The position numbers and the translations under genes are program-made. Below, piece by piece: positions 49,003-57,323 of a stretch of DNA of 64,000 nucleotides. The notes beneath the pieces were generated by a model that was given only the letters and a program-made list of their open reading frames with translations, did no database searches and had not been told where the DNA came from. Positions within the stretch are counted from its first letter, which is position 1. Every line of letters begins with the position of its first letter. This DNA comes from Pseudomonadota bacterium (lineage in GTDB: Bacteria; Pseudomonadota; Gammaproteobacteria; Burkholderiales; Thiobacillaceae): positions 186,001 through 250,000 of the forward strand of contig JAJZRU010000001.1 in NCBI GenBank assembly GCA_021802555.1, in the 5' to 3' direction.

Positions 49003-49821
49003 ATGCGTCTGATGACACTAATCGCGGCGCTGTGCGCCTTGCTGCTGACCGGCGCGGCAAGCGCCGCCAGCCTGATCTTTGGGGTACAGGACTTCAACAC
49101 CGATCCGCGCATGGTGGTGATGCAAATGCGCGGCCTGGCCGGGTATCTCGGCAGGCAGCTAGGCGAGCCGGTGGTCGTGGAGGCGGCAAAAAACCCCAAA
49201 CTGTTCATGCAGGGCGTGAAAAACCACCGCTACGATTTCGTCTATGCGCCGCCCAACGTGGCGATCAAAGCCGAACAATTGGGGGGGTACCAGCCAGTCG
49301 CGCGCGTCCATGGCCAGATCAAGGGGACGTTCATCGCCCTCAACAGCAGCGGCATCAAGACTCCCGCCGAGATGAGGGGGAAGGTTCTCGGCATCCCTGC
49401 CGGCGCTGCACTCATCACCGTGCTGGCCGATGCCAAGATGCGTGAAATGCACATCGATCCCAAAACCTACTTCTCCAAAATCATCACCTTCACGGGGCCG
49501 GACGACATGATTTATGCCCTCAAGCTGGGCCTCGTGGACGTTGGCGTGACGGCGGTGCGCTTGTATCAGGGGTGGGTCAAGCAGGGCGCGCCGGTTCACG
49601 CGGTCATGGATACGGAGGCTTCGCCGCATTGGACCTTCGCGGCCAGCCCGAAGCTGGCACCGGAGCTGCGCACCAAGCTGGCCGCGGCCCTGGTCGGCGG
49701 GGCGAAAAATCCCGCCGTGGCTGAATTCCTGAAAGCGCGCGGTTTTCCTCCCCAGATCGACCCGGCAAGCGCGGCGGACTACGTTGCTCTGGCGCGCATG
49801 ATGGCGGCGCAGCAGCATTGA
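49003..49821 (+). CDS. PhnD/SBP-like periplasmic binding protein (copy 2)
   Basis: A 272-residue paralogue of the preceding gene, with a signal peptide (about 1-21, ending ASAA) and the same key segments: LIFGVQDFNTDPRM, YDFVYAPPNV and DDMIYALKLGLVDVGVTA. The copies differ around the binding cleft, so they may bind different ligands. GGAGGG precedes the ATG. A perfect palindrome follows its stop. It has no transporter genes beside it. Confidence 0.85.
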   Translation: MRLMTLIAALCALLLTGAASAASLIFGVQDFNTDPRMVVMQMRGLAGYLGRQLGEPVVVEAAKNPKLFMQGVKNHRYDFVYAPPNVAIKAEQLGGYQPVARVHGQIKGTFIALNSSGIKTPAEMRGKVLGIPAGAALITVLADAKMREMHIDPKTYFSKIITFTGPDDMIYALKLGLVDVGVTAVRLYQGWVKQGAPVHAVMDTEASPHWTFAASPKLAPELRTKLAAALVGGAKNPAVAEFLKARGFPPQIDPASAADYVALARMMAAQQH

Positions 49822-49859
49822 GGCAAAGGCGCCGTTAACCGGGTGCCGATCGCGCCTCG

Positions 49860-49880
49860 GGCATTATCCGGGATAATGCC
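49860..49880. promoter_or_regulatory. Perfect 10-bp inverted repeat before ubiC
   Basis: Arms GGCATTATCC (49860-49869) and GGATAATGCC (49871-49880) are separated by one G. It lies between the second binding-protein gene and ubiC, 24 bp before the chosen ubiC start. A short spacer favours an operator or cruciform over an RNA hairpin, but the arms followed by ATCTTTATT could also end transcription of the binding-protein genes. Confidence 0.6.
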
Positions 49881-49904
49881 GATCTTTATTCCGTCGATCT
49901 TGGT

Positions 49905-50444
49905 TTGCTGCTCCCTGATTCCGCCTGGCTCGCTCGCCCCCTTGCAATTCCGCGCCCTATGCGCGGCTGGCTTACGGATGAGGGTTCGCTGACCGCCCGC
50001 CTGAAAGCGCGCTGCCCCGACTTCGCCGTGCAAAGACTGGCTTTTCGCATCCGCTCCATCAATCCCGACGAGCGCGGCCTGACCGGGTTGCACGGCGGCC
50101 GGCCGGGTTATGTGCGCGAGGTATTCTTGCTGTGCGGCGGGCAACCGGCGGTCTATGCGCACAGCGTCGTGTCCGCGCGCGCATTGCAGGGCGCCTGGCG
50201 CGGGCTCAAGCGCCAGGGCTTGAAGCCCCTGGGCGAAACCCTTTTCGCGCAGCGCGGGGTTCGGCGCTTTCCCTTGAGCTATCGCCGCCTGCCGCCTTCC
50301 CACCCGCTGCATCGCCGGCTCGCGCGCCATCTCGGCGCCGCGCCTGCGCCGCTGTGGGCGCGCCGTTCGCTCTTTCTGCGCGCCGGTGCGCCGTTGTGGG
50401 TGACGGAAGTGTTCTTGCCGGCGGCGTTCGACTTGACGCCATGA
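49905..50444 (+). CDS. ubiC: Chorismate pyruvate-lyase UbiC
   Basis: It makes 4-hydroxybenzoate from chorismate for ubiquinone synthesis. The 179-residue protein has the family features [16 protein letters not shown], the segment [42 protein letters not shown] and a C-terminal Pro. The first in-frame start is a TTG at 49905 without a clear ribosome-binding site, so the true start is uncertain; the ATG at 49959 would cut the N-terminus short. The stop overlaps ubiA (ATGA). Confidence 0.85.
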   Translation: MLLPDSAWLARPLAIPRPMRGWLTDEGSLTARLKARCPDFAVQRLAFRIRSINPDERGLTGLHGGRPGYVREVFLLCGGQPAVYAHSVVSARALQGAWRGLKRQGLKPLGETLFAQRGVRRFPLSYRRLPPSHPLHRRLARHLGAAPAPLWARRSLFLRAGAPLWVTEVFLPAAFDLTP

Positions 50445-51304
50445 AGCTCGCCGAGCGCCTGTCTGTCTACGAACGCTTGATGCGGCTGGACAAGCCTATC
50501 GGCATCCTGCTGCTGCTGTGGCCGACGCTGTGGGCGCAGTGGCTCGCCACGCGCGGCCAGCCGATCTGGCCGGTGCTGTGGATTTTCATCCTGGGTGTGG
50601 TGCTGATGCGTTCGGCCGGCTGCATCGTCAACGATTATGCCGACCGTAATTTCGACCCCCAGGTGGCGCGCACGCGCAACCGGCCCCTGGCCGCCGGCGA
50701 AATCTCCGCCAAAGAGGCGCTGCTGCTGGCAGCGGGGCTGTCCGTGCTGGCCTTTTTGCTCATCCTGCCGCTCAATAAATTGGTATGGGAACTCGCCCTC
50801 GTGGCCTTGTTCCTGGCGGCCAGCTATCCCTACACCAAGCGCTTCTTCGCGCTGCCGCAGGCCTATCTGGGCATTGCCTTCGGCTTTGGCATCCCCATGA
50901 GCTATGCAGCGGTCTGGGAGACGGTGCCCAAGGAGGCCTGGCTGCTGCTGGCGGCCAATATTTTCTGGGCGGTGGCTTACGACACCGAATATGCCATGGT
51001 AGACCGCGCGGACGATCTGAAGATCGGCATCAAGACCGCCGCCATCACCTTCGGCCGTTTCGACATTGCCGCCGTGGCCTTGTGCTATGCCGCAACGCTG
51101 GGGTTGTTGGCCTGGGTAGGCCGCATGCTCACCCTGGGCTGGCCTTATTACCTGGGTTTGGGCGCGGCGCTGCTCATTGCGCTCTACCACCTTAGGCTCA
51201 TCCGGGAGCGCGAGCCCGCCGCCTGTTTCAAGGCTTTTTTGCACAACACCTGGTTCGGCGCCGCGGTATTCGCCGGCATGGCGGCGAATTTCCTGATCCG
51301 CTGA
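50441..51304 (+). CDS. ubiA: 4-hydroxybenzoate octaprenyltransferase UbiA
   Basis: A membrane prenyltransferase that joins the polyprenyl tail to 4-hydroxybenzoate. The 287-residue protein has about eight helices, the first Asp-rich motif [20 protein letters not shown] and the second [20 protein letters not shown]. The ATG at 50441 overlaps the ubiC stop by 4 bp, so the two are coupled. The ubiCA order is common in proteobacteria. Confidence 0.95.
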   Translation: MKLAERLSVYERLMRLDKPIGILLLLWPTLWAQWLATRGQPIWPVLWIFILGVVLMRSAGCIVNDYADRNFDPQVARTRNRPLAAGEISAKEALLLAAGLSVLAFLLILPLNKLVWELALVALFLAASYPYTKRFFALPQAYLGIAFGFGIPMSYAAVWETVPKEAWLLLAANIFWAVAYDTEYAMVDRADDLKIGIKTAAITFGRFDIAAVALCYAATLGLLAWVGRMLTLGWPYYLGLGAALLIALYHLRLIREREPAACFKAFLHNTWFGAAVFAGMAANFLIR

Positions 51305-51310
51305 GCAACC

Positions 51311-51976
51311 CTAATTCGCGTCATTGCCGCAGGCCACGCGCGACAGGGTGGTGGTGGGGAAGGCCAGGCGGATGCCGTCCAACTGCTGCAGCACGTCGCT
51401 GTTGGCGCTCTTGATGAGGAAATAATAATCCGTGCCCGTCTTGGCCTGAGTCTGCGTGCTCAGGCCGCTCACGCCTTTTTGCGCGAGTTCGGCCAGGCGG
51501 CGCGAGGCGGAGTCTTCGCTGGCGTATAGGCCCAGCGAAATGGCGTTCTGCCAGGGCGCGGCAGTCACGAGCGCGGCATCCGTTATGCCCAGTGCGTGCA
51601 ACTGGGCGAGCCTGGCGGTCGCCTCGGCGCTGCTGGGCAGGGGCGGGATCATCACCCAGTACATGCGCTGCAGGGGAACCTCCTTCACGCTCAGCACATG
51701 CTCGGACGCCAGCGCCTGCATGGCCTTGCGGCCCTGATCCATCTGCGCTGCGGAGAGACCGCGCCATTCCATGCAGATGGATTGGGGGGGGTGGGGGGCG
51801 CCGTTTTGCGCAGGAGGTCCGCCTGCGGCGGGCGGCGGCGTGCCGAAGTCGAGAATGCGGAGCTTGCCGACATCCCGGGTTTGGACGTGCGGGCCGCTTG
51901 CATTATCGCGCCAGAGCAGGAAATAGCCCGCCACCAGGACATTGGCCAGCACCAGCAGGCCTACTAGCCATCTCAT
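51311..51976 (-). CDS. SPOR-domain membrane protein
   Basis: A 221-residue protein with one N-terminal membrane helix (about 3-21), a Pro-rich linker (about 45-65) and a C-terminal domain with the SPOR-like rhythm (SLGLYASEDSASRRLAELAQKGV). SPOR domains bind denuded peptidoglycan at the division site. Its ATG overlaps the coaX end by 4 bp. It is the last gene of the minus-strand set birA-coaX-SPOR, a set seen in other betaproteobacteria. Confidence 0.8.
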   Translation of the reverse strand: MRWLVGLLVLANVLVAGYFLLWRDNASGPHVQTRDVGKLRILDFGTPPPAAGGPPAQNGAPHPPQSICMEWRGLSAAQMDQGRKAMQALASEHVLSVKEVPLQRMYWVMIPPLPSSAEATARLAQLHALGITDAALVTAAPWQNAISLGLYASEDSASRRLAELAQKGVSGLSTQTQAKTGTDYYFLIKSANSDVLQQLDGIRLAFPTTTLSRVACGNDAN

Positions 51977-52701
51977 GGATGCGTCTCCTCGGCCAGGATT
52001 GCCAACCCATCGAAAATCAGCTCCGGCACCTGCCGGGCAGGGGCGCGCATATGCGCCATGAGCCAGGGCGCATCCCCTCCGGTGACGAAGCACTGTGCGG
52101 GCAGACCCGCGGCGGCCGTGAAGGTTTCCCAGGCCCGCTCGACCGCTCCGGCGAGCGCGTAACTCACCCCGGCAGTCACTGCCGCCGCGGTGCATGCCGG
52201 CGGCCAACTGTCGTCTTCCCGTGTTTCGCCTATGCCGGCAAAGTCGGCCAATGCCCGGCGCATGAGATGGCGCCCCGGCAGAATGAAGCCGCCGCCATGG
52301 CGGCCGTCGGCATGGAGCCAGTCCACAGTCAGCGCGCTGCCGGCGCAGACCACCAGGCAGTGCTCGCGGCTGAGCCGGCGGGCGCCGGCCAGGGCGGCAA
52401 AACGGTCGGCCCCCAGCAGCTCGGGGCGCTCATAGCTGTTGACGATACCGCCGCCGCTCGCCCGACTGGTGATGCGGGTTATGGACTTGCCCAGGGCCTG
52501 CTCCCAGGCTTGCAGCAGGGCTTCGCCCGTGGTGCCCGCGACGTTGAGGGCGACAGCGGGCAGCCTGCGGCCGGCGGCGGGCGCCGCCAGATCAGCGGCC
52601 TCGCCCAGCGGGCAGGTACCCACATCCTGCCAGCGGCCCGCATGTCCCGCCGCCCACTTGATGCGGCTGTTGCCGATGTCGATGGCGAGCCAGTCAGCCA
52701 T
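51973..52701 (-). CDS. coaX: Type III pantothenate kinase
   Basis: It phosphorylates pantothenate in the first step of CoA synthesis. The 242-residue protein belongs to the acetate/sugar kinase fold: DIGNSRIKWA at the N-terminus, GADRFAALAGARRL, VVCAGSALTVDWL and the GGFILPG segment. Its start overlaps birA by 8 bp. Both are cofactor genes and are often fused or adjacent in betaproteobacteria. Confidence 0.95.
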   Translation of the reverse strand: MADWLAIDIGNSRIKWAAGHAGRWQDVGTCPLGEAADLAAPAAGRRLPAVALNVAGTTGEALLQAWEQALGKSITRITSRASGGGIVNSYERPELLGADRFAALAGARRLSREHCLVVCAGSALTVDWLHADGRHGGGFILPGRHLMRRALADFAGIGETREDDSWPPACTAAAVTAGVSYALAGAVERAWETFTAAAGLPAQCFVTGGDAPWLMAHMRAPARQVPELIFDGLAILAEETHP

Positions 52702-53737
52702 AGAGCGGCCTCATGCGCAATTCCCCGGCGTGAAAACGGCTTTCGCCGCCGCCGGCCAGGCGCAGGCGCAACGCGCCCTGGGCATCCACGCCGGCGACCT
52801 CGCCTTCCACGCGGCTGCCGTCGGGCAGATGCAGCGCCACGCGCCGGCCGTGGTAGGCATGGCGCGCATTCCAGTCCCCGGCCAGGGATGCGAAACCCGT
52901 GGCCTCGAACTGCGTGAGCGTGCGGTCGAGCTGCAGCAGCACCCGCGCCAGGATTTCGGTGCGCGTGAGCGCCACGTCGATTTCGCTCAGGCTGGCGACC
53001 GCCTGATCGATGTGCTCGCGCACCGACTCCGCCATGCGCTGATTGATGCCGATGCCGATGACCGCCCAGGCTGGCCCCAGGGCATCACCCTGGATTTCAA
53101 CCAGGATGCCGGCCAGCTTGCGAAAACCGGCCAGGATGTCGTTGGGCCATTTGAGCTGCAGGGGCCGCTCATGCTCGAGCGCGCGCGCGACGGCCAGGCC
53201 CACGGCCAGGCTCAGGGCAGATGCCTGGCCGATGCCGCCCTCCAGCCGCCACAGCACGGAAAACGTGATGCCGCCGCCCAGCCCCGACAGCCAGGCGCGT
53301 CCGCGCCGCCCGCGTCCGGCGTACTGGTGGTCGCAGTAACAGACCGTGCGATGCGGAGCACCGGTGAGCGCTTGGGCCATGAGATGGCTGTTGGTGGAGG
53401 CAAGCTGGTCGTGTGCGTCGAGGTGGAAATCCGCTCCCCCCGCGGCCAGCGCGCGCGCCAGCGCCTCGGTGTCCAGCCAGTCGTAGGCCGCGGTCAAACG
53501 GTAGCCCTTGCCGGGCAGGGCGTGGAACGTCAGCCCGGCGGCTTCGGCGGCCTGCATGAGATTGTGGATGCTGGCGCGCGACACGCCCAGCGCGCGAGCG
53601 AGTTCCTCGCCTGAATGTACGCGGCCGTCGCCCAGCAGGCGCAGGAGAGGAAAGAGCGAGGCGGGCAGGGATGCGTCGGGCAGACCGATCGGTGCGGAAA
53701 CTGACAAGGCGGGAGCTGGCGCGGGGGAGAGCCGCAT
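52694..53737 (-). CDS. birA: Biotin--[acetyl-CoA-carboxylase] ligase BirA
   Basis: BirA attaches biotin to the biotin carboxyl carrier protein and, with its HTH domain, can repress biotin genes. The 347-residue protein has an N-terminal winged HTH (about 30-80), the ligase domain with the GRGRRGR motif and KWPNDI, and a C-terminal SH3-like domain. An extra N-terminal tail of about 25 residues is rich in Pro, Ala and Ser; the start may lie further in. It diverges from the dienelactone hydrolase gene. Confidence 0.95.
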   Translation of the reverse strand: MRLSPAPAPALSVSAPIGLPDASLPASLFPLLRLLGDGRVHSGEELARALGVSRASIHNLMQAAEAAGLTFHALPGKGYRLTAAYDWLDTEALARALAAGGADFHLDAHDQLASTNSHLMAQALTGAPHRTVCYCDHQYAGRGRRGRAWLSGLGGGITFSVLWRLEGGIGQASALSLAVGLAVARALEHERPLQLKWPNDILAGFRKLAGILVEIQGDALGPAWAVIGIGINQRMAESVREHIDQAVASLSEIDVALTRTEILARVLLQLDRTLTQFEATGFASLAGDWNARHAYHGRRVALHLPDGSRVEGEVAGVDAQGALRLRLAGGGESRFHAGELRMRPLYG

Positions 53738-53797
53738 TATAGGGCCGTGCCCGGCTATCCCCTATACTGGCAATCTATCCGCCACAAGGGAGAACCC

Positions 53798-54589
53798 ATG
53801 AAGATTGGCGTTTTGCTCGGTCTGGGCTTGCTTGGTTTAAGCGTCGCCGCGCACGCCACGCTGGTGGCCAAAACCGTCGATTACCAGGCCGGCGGCCAGA
53901 CCATGAAGGGTTATCTGGTCTACGACAATGCCTATTACGGCAAGCGTCCGGGCGTGCTGGTGGTGCATGAATGGTGGGGTCTCAACAGCTATGCACGCGG
54001 GCGTGCCCGCATGCTGGCGAAGGAGGGCTATACGGCACTGGCGCTCGATATGTATGGCGACGGCAAGACCGCCGGGCACCCCAAGACCGCGGAAGCTTTC
54101 ATGGACGCGGTCAACAGCAACATGCCGGTGGAGAAAGCCCGTTTCATGGCAGCCTATGACTTGCTCGACAGCCAGCCTACGGTGAAGCAGGGCGACATCG
54201 CCGCCATCGGCTACTGTTTCGGCGGCGGCGTGGTGCTGAACATGGCGCGCCTGGGCGCGCCGCTCAAGTCCGTGGTCAGCTTCCACGGCATGCTCATGAG
54301 CGACATCAAGGCGGAGCCCGGCAGCATCAAGCCCAAGATACTGGTGTTCACGGGCGGCGCGGACAAGTTCGTGCCGGCCAAGGAAGTGGCGGCCTTCGAG
54401 CAGGAGATGAAGGCCGACAAGGCCGATTTCCGCGTCGTGGTCTATCCCGGCGCCGAGCACAGCTTCACCAACCCCGGCGCCACCGCCCTGGGCAGGAAGT
54501 TCGATCTGCCGCTCAAATATGATGCGGCGGCGGACAAGGATTCTTGGGCGCAGACCCGGGGGTTCCTGAAACAGACGTTGGGACAGTAA
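53798..54589 (+). CDS. Exported dienelactone hydrolase-family protein
   Basis: A 263-residue alpha/beta hydrolase with a signal peptide (about 1-20, ending AHA). The Cys-Asp-His triad of the family is visible: Cys in GYCFGGG, Asp in TGGADKFVP and His in GAEHSF. TATACT (53763-53768) upstream could be a -10 box. GGGAG precedes the ATG at 53798. The true substrate is unknown; exported members need not act on dienelactone. folE follows by 2 bp. Confidence 0.9.
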   Translation: MKIGVLLGLGLLGLSVAAHATLVAKTVDYQAGGQTMKGYLVYDNAYYGKRPGVLVVHEWWGLNSYARGRARMLAKEGYTALALDMYGDGKTAGHPKTAEAFMDAVNSNMPVEKARFMAAYDLLDSQPTVKQGDIAAIGYCFGGGVVLNMARLGAPLKSVVSFHGMLMSDIKAEPGSIKPKILVFTGGADKFVPAKEVAAFEQEMKADKADFRVVVYPGAEHSFTNPGATALGRKFDLPLKYDAAADKDSWAQTRGFLKQTLGQ

Positions 54590-54591
54590 GC

Positions 54592-55233
54592 GTGGCCGAT
54601 TGCTGCGACCACGACCCCGCGGGCCCGCGTGCGCCGGCCACCCTGGGCATCCCCCAGATCGGCCGCTTTGACCCGCAGGCCTTCGAGGCGGCGGTCAAGG
54701 CCTTGCTCGCGGCCTGCGGCGTGCCCAGCGATGGCGTGCACACCGGGCGCACCGCCGAGCGCGTGCGCGAACTGTGGCAGAAGCGCTTGCTGGGCGGCTA
54801 TGCCATGGATCCCGGCCAGGCGCTGGGCGAGGGCTTTGCCGATGAGCGCGAGGACATGGTGGTGGTGCGCGGCATCGCCGTCCATGGCGTCTGCCCGCAC
54901 CACCTGGTGCCGTTCCGCGGCGTCGCGCACGTGGCTTATATCCCGGGGGGGCGCCTGCACGGTTTCGGCCGCATCGCGCGCATGGTGGATGCCATCGGCC
55001 ACCGTTTCACCTATCAGGAATGGATGACGCGCGACATCGCCGAAGCCCTCATCGTTCACGGAAAAGCCAAGGGCGCCGCCTGCATCATCGAGGCGGAACA
55101 ACTGTGCCTGCTCCTGGGGGAGGACAGGCGCGGCGACGAGCGCGTGGTGACCCAGGCATTTGCCGGCGCGTTCCAGGACAGCGCACAGGCCAGAAACGAG
55201 TTCCTGCGCGCCTTGCAGCCGGGGCTGCGATAG
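54592..55233 (+). CDS. folE: GTP cyclohydrolase I
   Basis: It converts GTP to dihydroneopterin triphosphate for folate (and pterins). The 213-residue protein has the zinc and active-site segments HGVCPHHLVPFRGVAHVAYIP and IEAEQLCLLL (the third zinc ligand). I chose the GTG at 54592 because it follows the previous stop by 2 bp; the frame above lies inside the hydrolase gene. The protein is somewhat divergent from the Escherichia coli enzyme. Confidence 0.9.
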   Translation: MADCCDHDPAGPRAPATLGIPQIGRFDPQAFEAAVKALLAACGVPSDGVHTGRTAERVRELWQKRLLGGYAMDPGQALGEGFADEREDMVVVRGIAVHGVCPHHLVPFRGVAHVAYIPGGRLHGFGRIARMVDAIGHRFTYQEWMTRDIAEALIVHGKAKGAACIIEAEQLCLLLGEDRRGDERVVTQAFAGAFQDSAQARNEFLRALQPGLR

Positions 55234-55268
55234 CCTCCAGGCTCGTGGATATCAAATACAGAAAAATG

Positions 55269-55296
55269 TTGACACATACCAACCGGTATGTATGAT
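55269..55296 (+). promoter_or_regulatory. Promoter and TetR operator of the tetR gene
   Basis: TTGACA (55269-55274), a 16-bp spacer and TATGAT (55291-55296) form a good sigma-70 promoter. The spacer is filled by the palindrome ACATACCAACCGGTATGT (55274-55291), whose arms ACATACC and GGTATGT flank AACC. A bound repressor would block the polymerase. The predicted start of transcription is at about 55302-55304, at the ATG itself. Confidence 0.75.
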
Positions 55297-55302
55297 GGAA
55301 AC

Positions 55303-55911
55303 ATGAGTGCGCAAACCGTCAAACAACCCGACCTCACGCGCGACCGGCTGCTCGCCGCCGCCTTCGCGGAAATTCATCGCAATGGCTACCAGGCCGCCTC
55401 GCTTGCCAGCATTCTGGCCGACACCGGATTGACCAAGGGCGCCCTTTATCACCACTTTCCGGACAAGAAGGCGCTGGGTCTAGCAGTGGTCGACGAGATG
55501 ATACGGCCGCGCCTCGCGGACATGATGTTTGCGCCGCTGAGCGGCGCCGAGCATCCGCTCGCCGCCATGATTGATTTGTTGCGACGCAAGGCCAAGAACA
55601 CGAAGGGCGAGGAAATTGCCCTGGGCTGTCCCTTGAACAATCTCATGCAGGAGATGAGCCCCATCGACGAGGATTTCCGCCGCGGCCTCAACCGTTTGCT
55701 GCAGGATTGGGTCAAGGTTGTCGCCGAGGCCTTGCGCCGAGGGCAGGAAGGGCGCGAGGTGCGGCAGGATATCGATGCGCAGGAGACGGCTTTTTTCATC
55801 GTCGCCTCCATCGAGGGCTGTCTGGGGATGAGCAAGAACACGCAGTCTCCGGGCGCATACCGTGGCTGTCTCGCGCAGCTCGGGCGTTATCTGGAAGGGT
55901 TGAAGGCTTAG
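55303..55911 (+). CDS. TetR-family transcriptional repressor
   Basis: The 202-residue protein has the TetR N-terminal HTH (about 12-58; AAFAEIHRNGYQAASLASILADTGLTKGALYHHFPDKKAL) and a C-terminal ligand domain with several cysteines (ALGCPLNNL, EGCLGM, YRGCLAQL). I chose the ATG at 55303; the in-frame ATG at 55288 lies within the promoter. Half of its operator occurs again before the next gene. Cysteines and the partners TusA and AhpD suggest sensing of thiol-reactive compounds, but that is inference. Confidence 0.93.
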   Translation: MSAQTVKQPDLTRDRLLAAAFAEIHRNGYQAASLASILADTGLTKGALYHHFPDKKALGLAVVDEMIRPRLADMMFAPLSGAEHPLAAMIDLLRRKAKNTKGEEIALGCPLNNLMQEMSPIDEDFRRGLNRLLQDWVKVVAEALRRGQEGREVRQDIDAQETAFFIVASIEGCLGMSKNTQSPGAYRGCLAQLGRYLEGLKA

Positions 55912-55930
55912 GCAAAAAATTTTATCTCGT

Positions 55931-55950
55931 ACATACCAACCAGTTGGAAT
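55931..55950. promoter_or_regulatory. Second TetR operator, before the NTF2-like gene
   Basis: ACATACCAACCAGTTGGAAT has the same first 11 bases as the operator at 55274 (ACATACCAACC); the right arm is degenerate. A second small symmetry, CCAAC-CA-GTTGG, is present. It lies in the 48-bp gap after tetR and would let TetR also act on the downstream genes. Confidence 0.6.
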
Positions 55951-55959
55951 CAAATCGAC

Positions 55960-56427
55960 ATGACCACCACCTCGTCACCTGTTACCGGCACAGGCTACGT
56001 CTCTGGACAGGCGGAGCCGCTCATGGCGCTCACGCAATTCTATGCCGCCTTCAACCACCGGGACCTGGCGCTCATGAGCCGCAACTGGCTCGCGACCGAA
56101 GGGAGCATCCTGGACAACCCATTGGGCGGCATACGCCGGGGCTGGGATGAAATCCGCCCACTCTATGAAAAGCTGTTCAGCGGGCCTGCCCGGGTCTACG
56201 TGGAATTCTACGACTACAGCCTGCACATCGGCACGGACCTGTTTTATGCCGTGGGGCGCGAGCGTGGCTGGTTCCGGCTGGGACAGGAGGAGATCGCGCT
56301 GGCCATACGCACCAGCCGAATTTTTTGCAGATTCGACGGGCAGTGGAAGCAGGTGCATCACCACGGCTCCATCGACGACCCCGCATTGCTGGCGCGCTAC
56401 CAGTCGGCCGTGCTCTCACCTCGGTAG
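55960..56427 (+). CDS. NTF2-like (SnoaL-type) protein
   Basis: A 155-residue soluble protein with the NTF2-like fold: an N-terminal helix (ALTQFYAAFNHRDLALMSRNW), then GSILDNPLGGIRRGWDEIRPLYEKLFSGPARVYVEFYDYSLHIG, then beta strands ending in RFDGQWKQVHHHGSID. This fold serves many small-molecule enzymes and binding proteins. The function is unknown. It lies in the TetR-TusA-AhpD operon, 17 bp before the TusA-like gene. Confidence 0.8.
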   Translation: MTTTSSPVTGTGYVSGQAEPLMALTQFYAAFNHRDLALMSRNWLATEGSILDNPLGGIRRGWDEIRPLYEKLFSGPARVYVEFYDYSLHIGTDLFYAVGRERGWFRLGQEEIALAIRTSRIFCRFDGQWKQVHHHGSIDDPALLARYQSAVLSPR

Positions 56428-56444
56428 CTTCCAAGGAGCGACTC

Positions 56445-56675
56445 ATGGACTTCAATCAGGAACTGGATGCCCGCGGCCTCAACTGCCCGCTGCCCATACT
56501 GCGCACCAAGAAATCGCTGGCGGGGCTTGGTGCCGGACAGGTGCTCAAGGTCGTCGCCACCGATCCGGGCTCGGTCAAGGACATGCAGGCCTTCGCCAAC
56601 CAGACCGGCAACGTGCTGGCTGCGAGCGGCGAAACGGACGGCGAGTTCGTCTTCTACCTGCGCAAGAAAGCCTGA
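56445..56675 (+). CDS. TusA-family sulfurtransferase
   Basis: A 76-residue protein with the TusA signature: Cys14 in the CPLP motif of LNCPLPIL, followed by the two-layer alpha/beta fold (VLKVVATDPGSVKDMQAF and FVFYLRKK). TusA-type proteins carry sulfur as a cysteine persulfide, for tRNA thiolation, molybdenum cofactor synthesis or sulfur oxidation. AAGGAG lies 7 bp before the ATG. Its place in a TetR-controlled operon suggests a special rather than a housekeeping role. Confidence 0.92.
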   Translation: MDFNQELDARGLNCPLPILRTKKSLAGLGAGQVLKVVATDPGSVKDMQAFANQTGNVLAASGETDGEFVFYLRKKA

Positions 56676-56729
56676 CGGCTACCCGCCGTTTGTGCCGGCG
56701 ATTTCAACCCACTCAACCAAGGAGATGTC

Positions 56730-57263
56730 ATGGCAACCCTGCAAACCGTTTCCCCTGACCAAGCCACCGGCGAGGTCGCTGCCGTCTACGATCAGATCAA
56801 CGCCGCCTGGGGCAGCGTGCCCAACGCGATCCGCCTGTTCAGTGCCAATCCCTTTCTGCTCAGGAATCAATGGGAATACTACGGCAGCATCATGCAGCAC
56901 CCGGCCTTGAGCCCGGCGCTGACCGCCTGCATCCGCATGCTGGTGTCCCAAGAAGGCCAGTGCGCCTACTGCATAGACTTGAATGCGGCCAGGCTTATCA
57001 ACATGATGGGCTGGAGTGCAGACCAGGTGGCCCAGACTCGCGCCAATTATCTGAACAGCCCGCTGGCGGAAAAAGAGAAGGCGCTATTGGGTCTGGTATT
57101 GAAAGCGGTCAAGACACCCCGCAGCGTCAGTGCCGCGGATGTCGAGGCGGTGCGTGCGTCAGGCTGGAAAGACGGCGACATCTTCGACGCGGTGTACCAC
57201 GGCGCCCGCATGGTGGCCGGAGACATCCTCATCAATGCCTTCCAGGTGGAGCGGGACTTCTGA
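56730..57263 (+). CDS. AhpD/carboxymuconolactone decarboxylase-family protein
   Basis: A 177-residue protein of the AhpD-like group. The redox motif is Cys78-x2-Cys81 (GQCAYCIDLN); the conserved His after it in AhpD is Asn85 here. This pattern fits a peroxidase-like or disulfide-active protein, but the changed residue may alter activity. GGAG lies just before the ATG. It closes the TetR-NTF2-TusA-AhpD operon. Confidence 0.85.
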   Translation: MATLQTVSPDQATGEVAAVYDQINAAWGSVPNAIRLFSANPFLLRNQWEYYGSIMQHPALSPALTACIRMLVSQEGQCAYCIDLNAARLINMMGWSADQVAQTRANYLNSPLAEKEKALLGLVLKAVKTPRSVSAADVEAVRASGWKDGDIFDAVYHGARMVAGDILINAFQVERDF

Positions 57264-57323
57264 TCCGGATTTCTGGTCCGGATCCGATCCTGGCGCCGCC
57301 CCTGCCGCCTCGCGGCGGCGGGA

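Noticed and set aside
52235-53614. Plus-strand frames over coaX and birA
   Set aside because: Antisense shadows of two well-supported genes.
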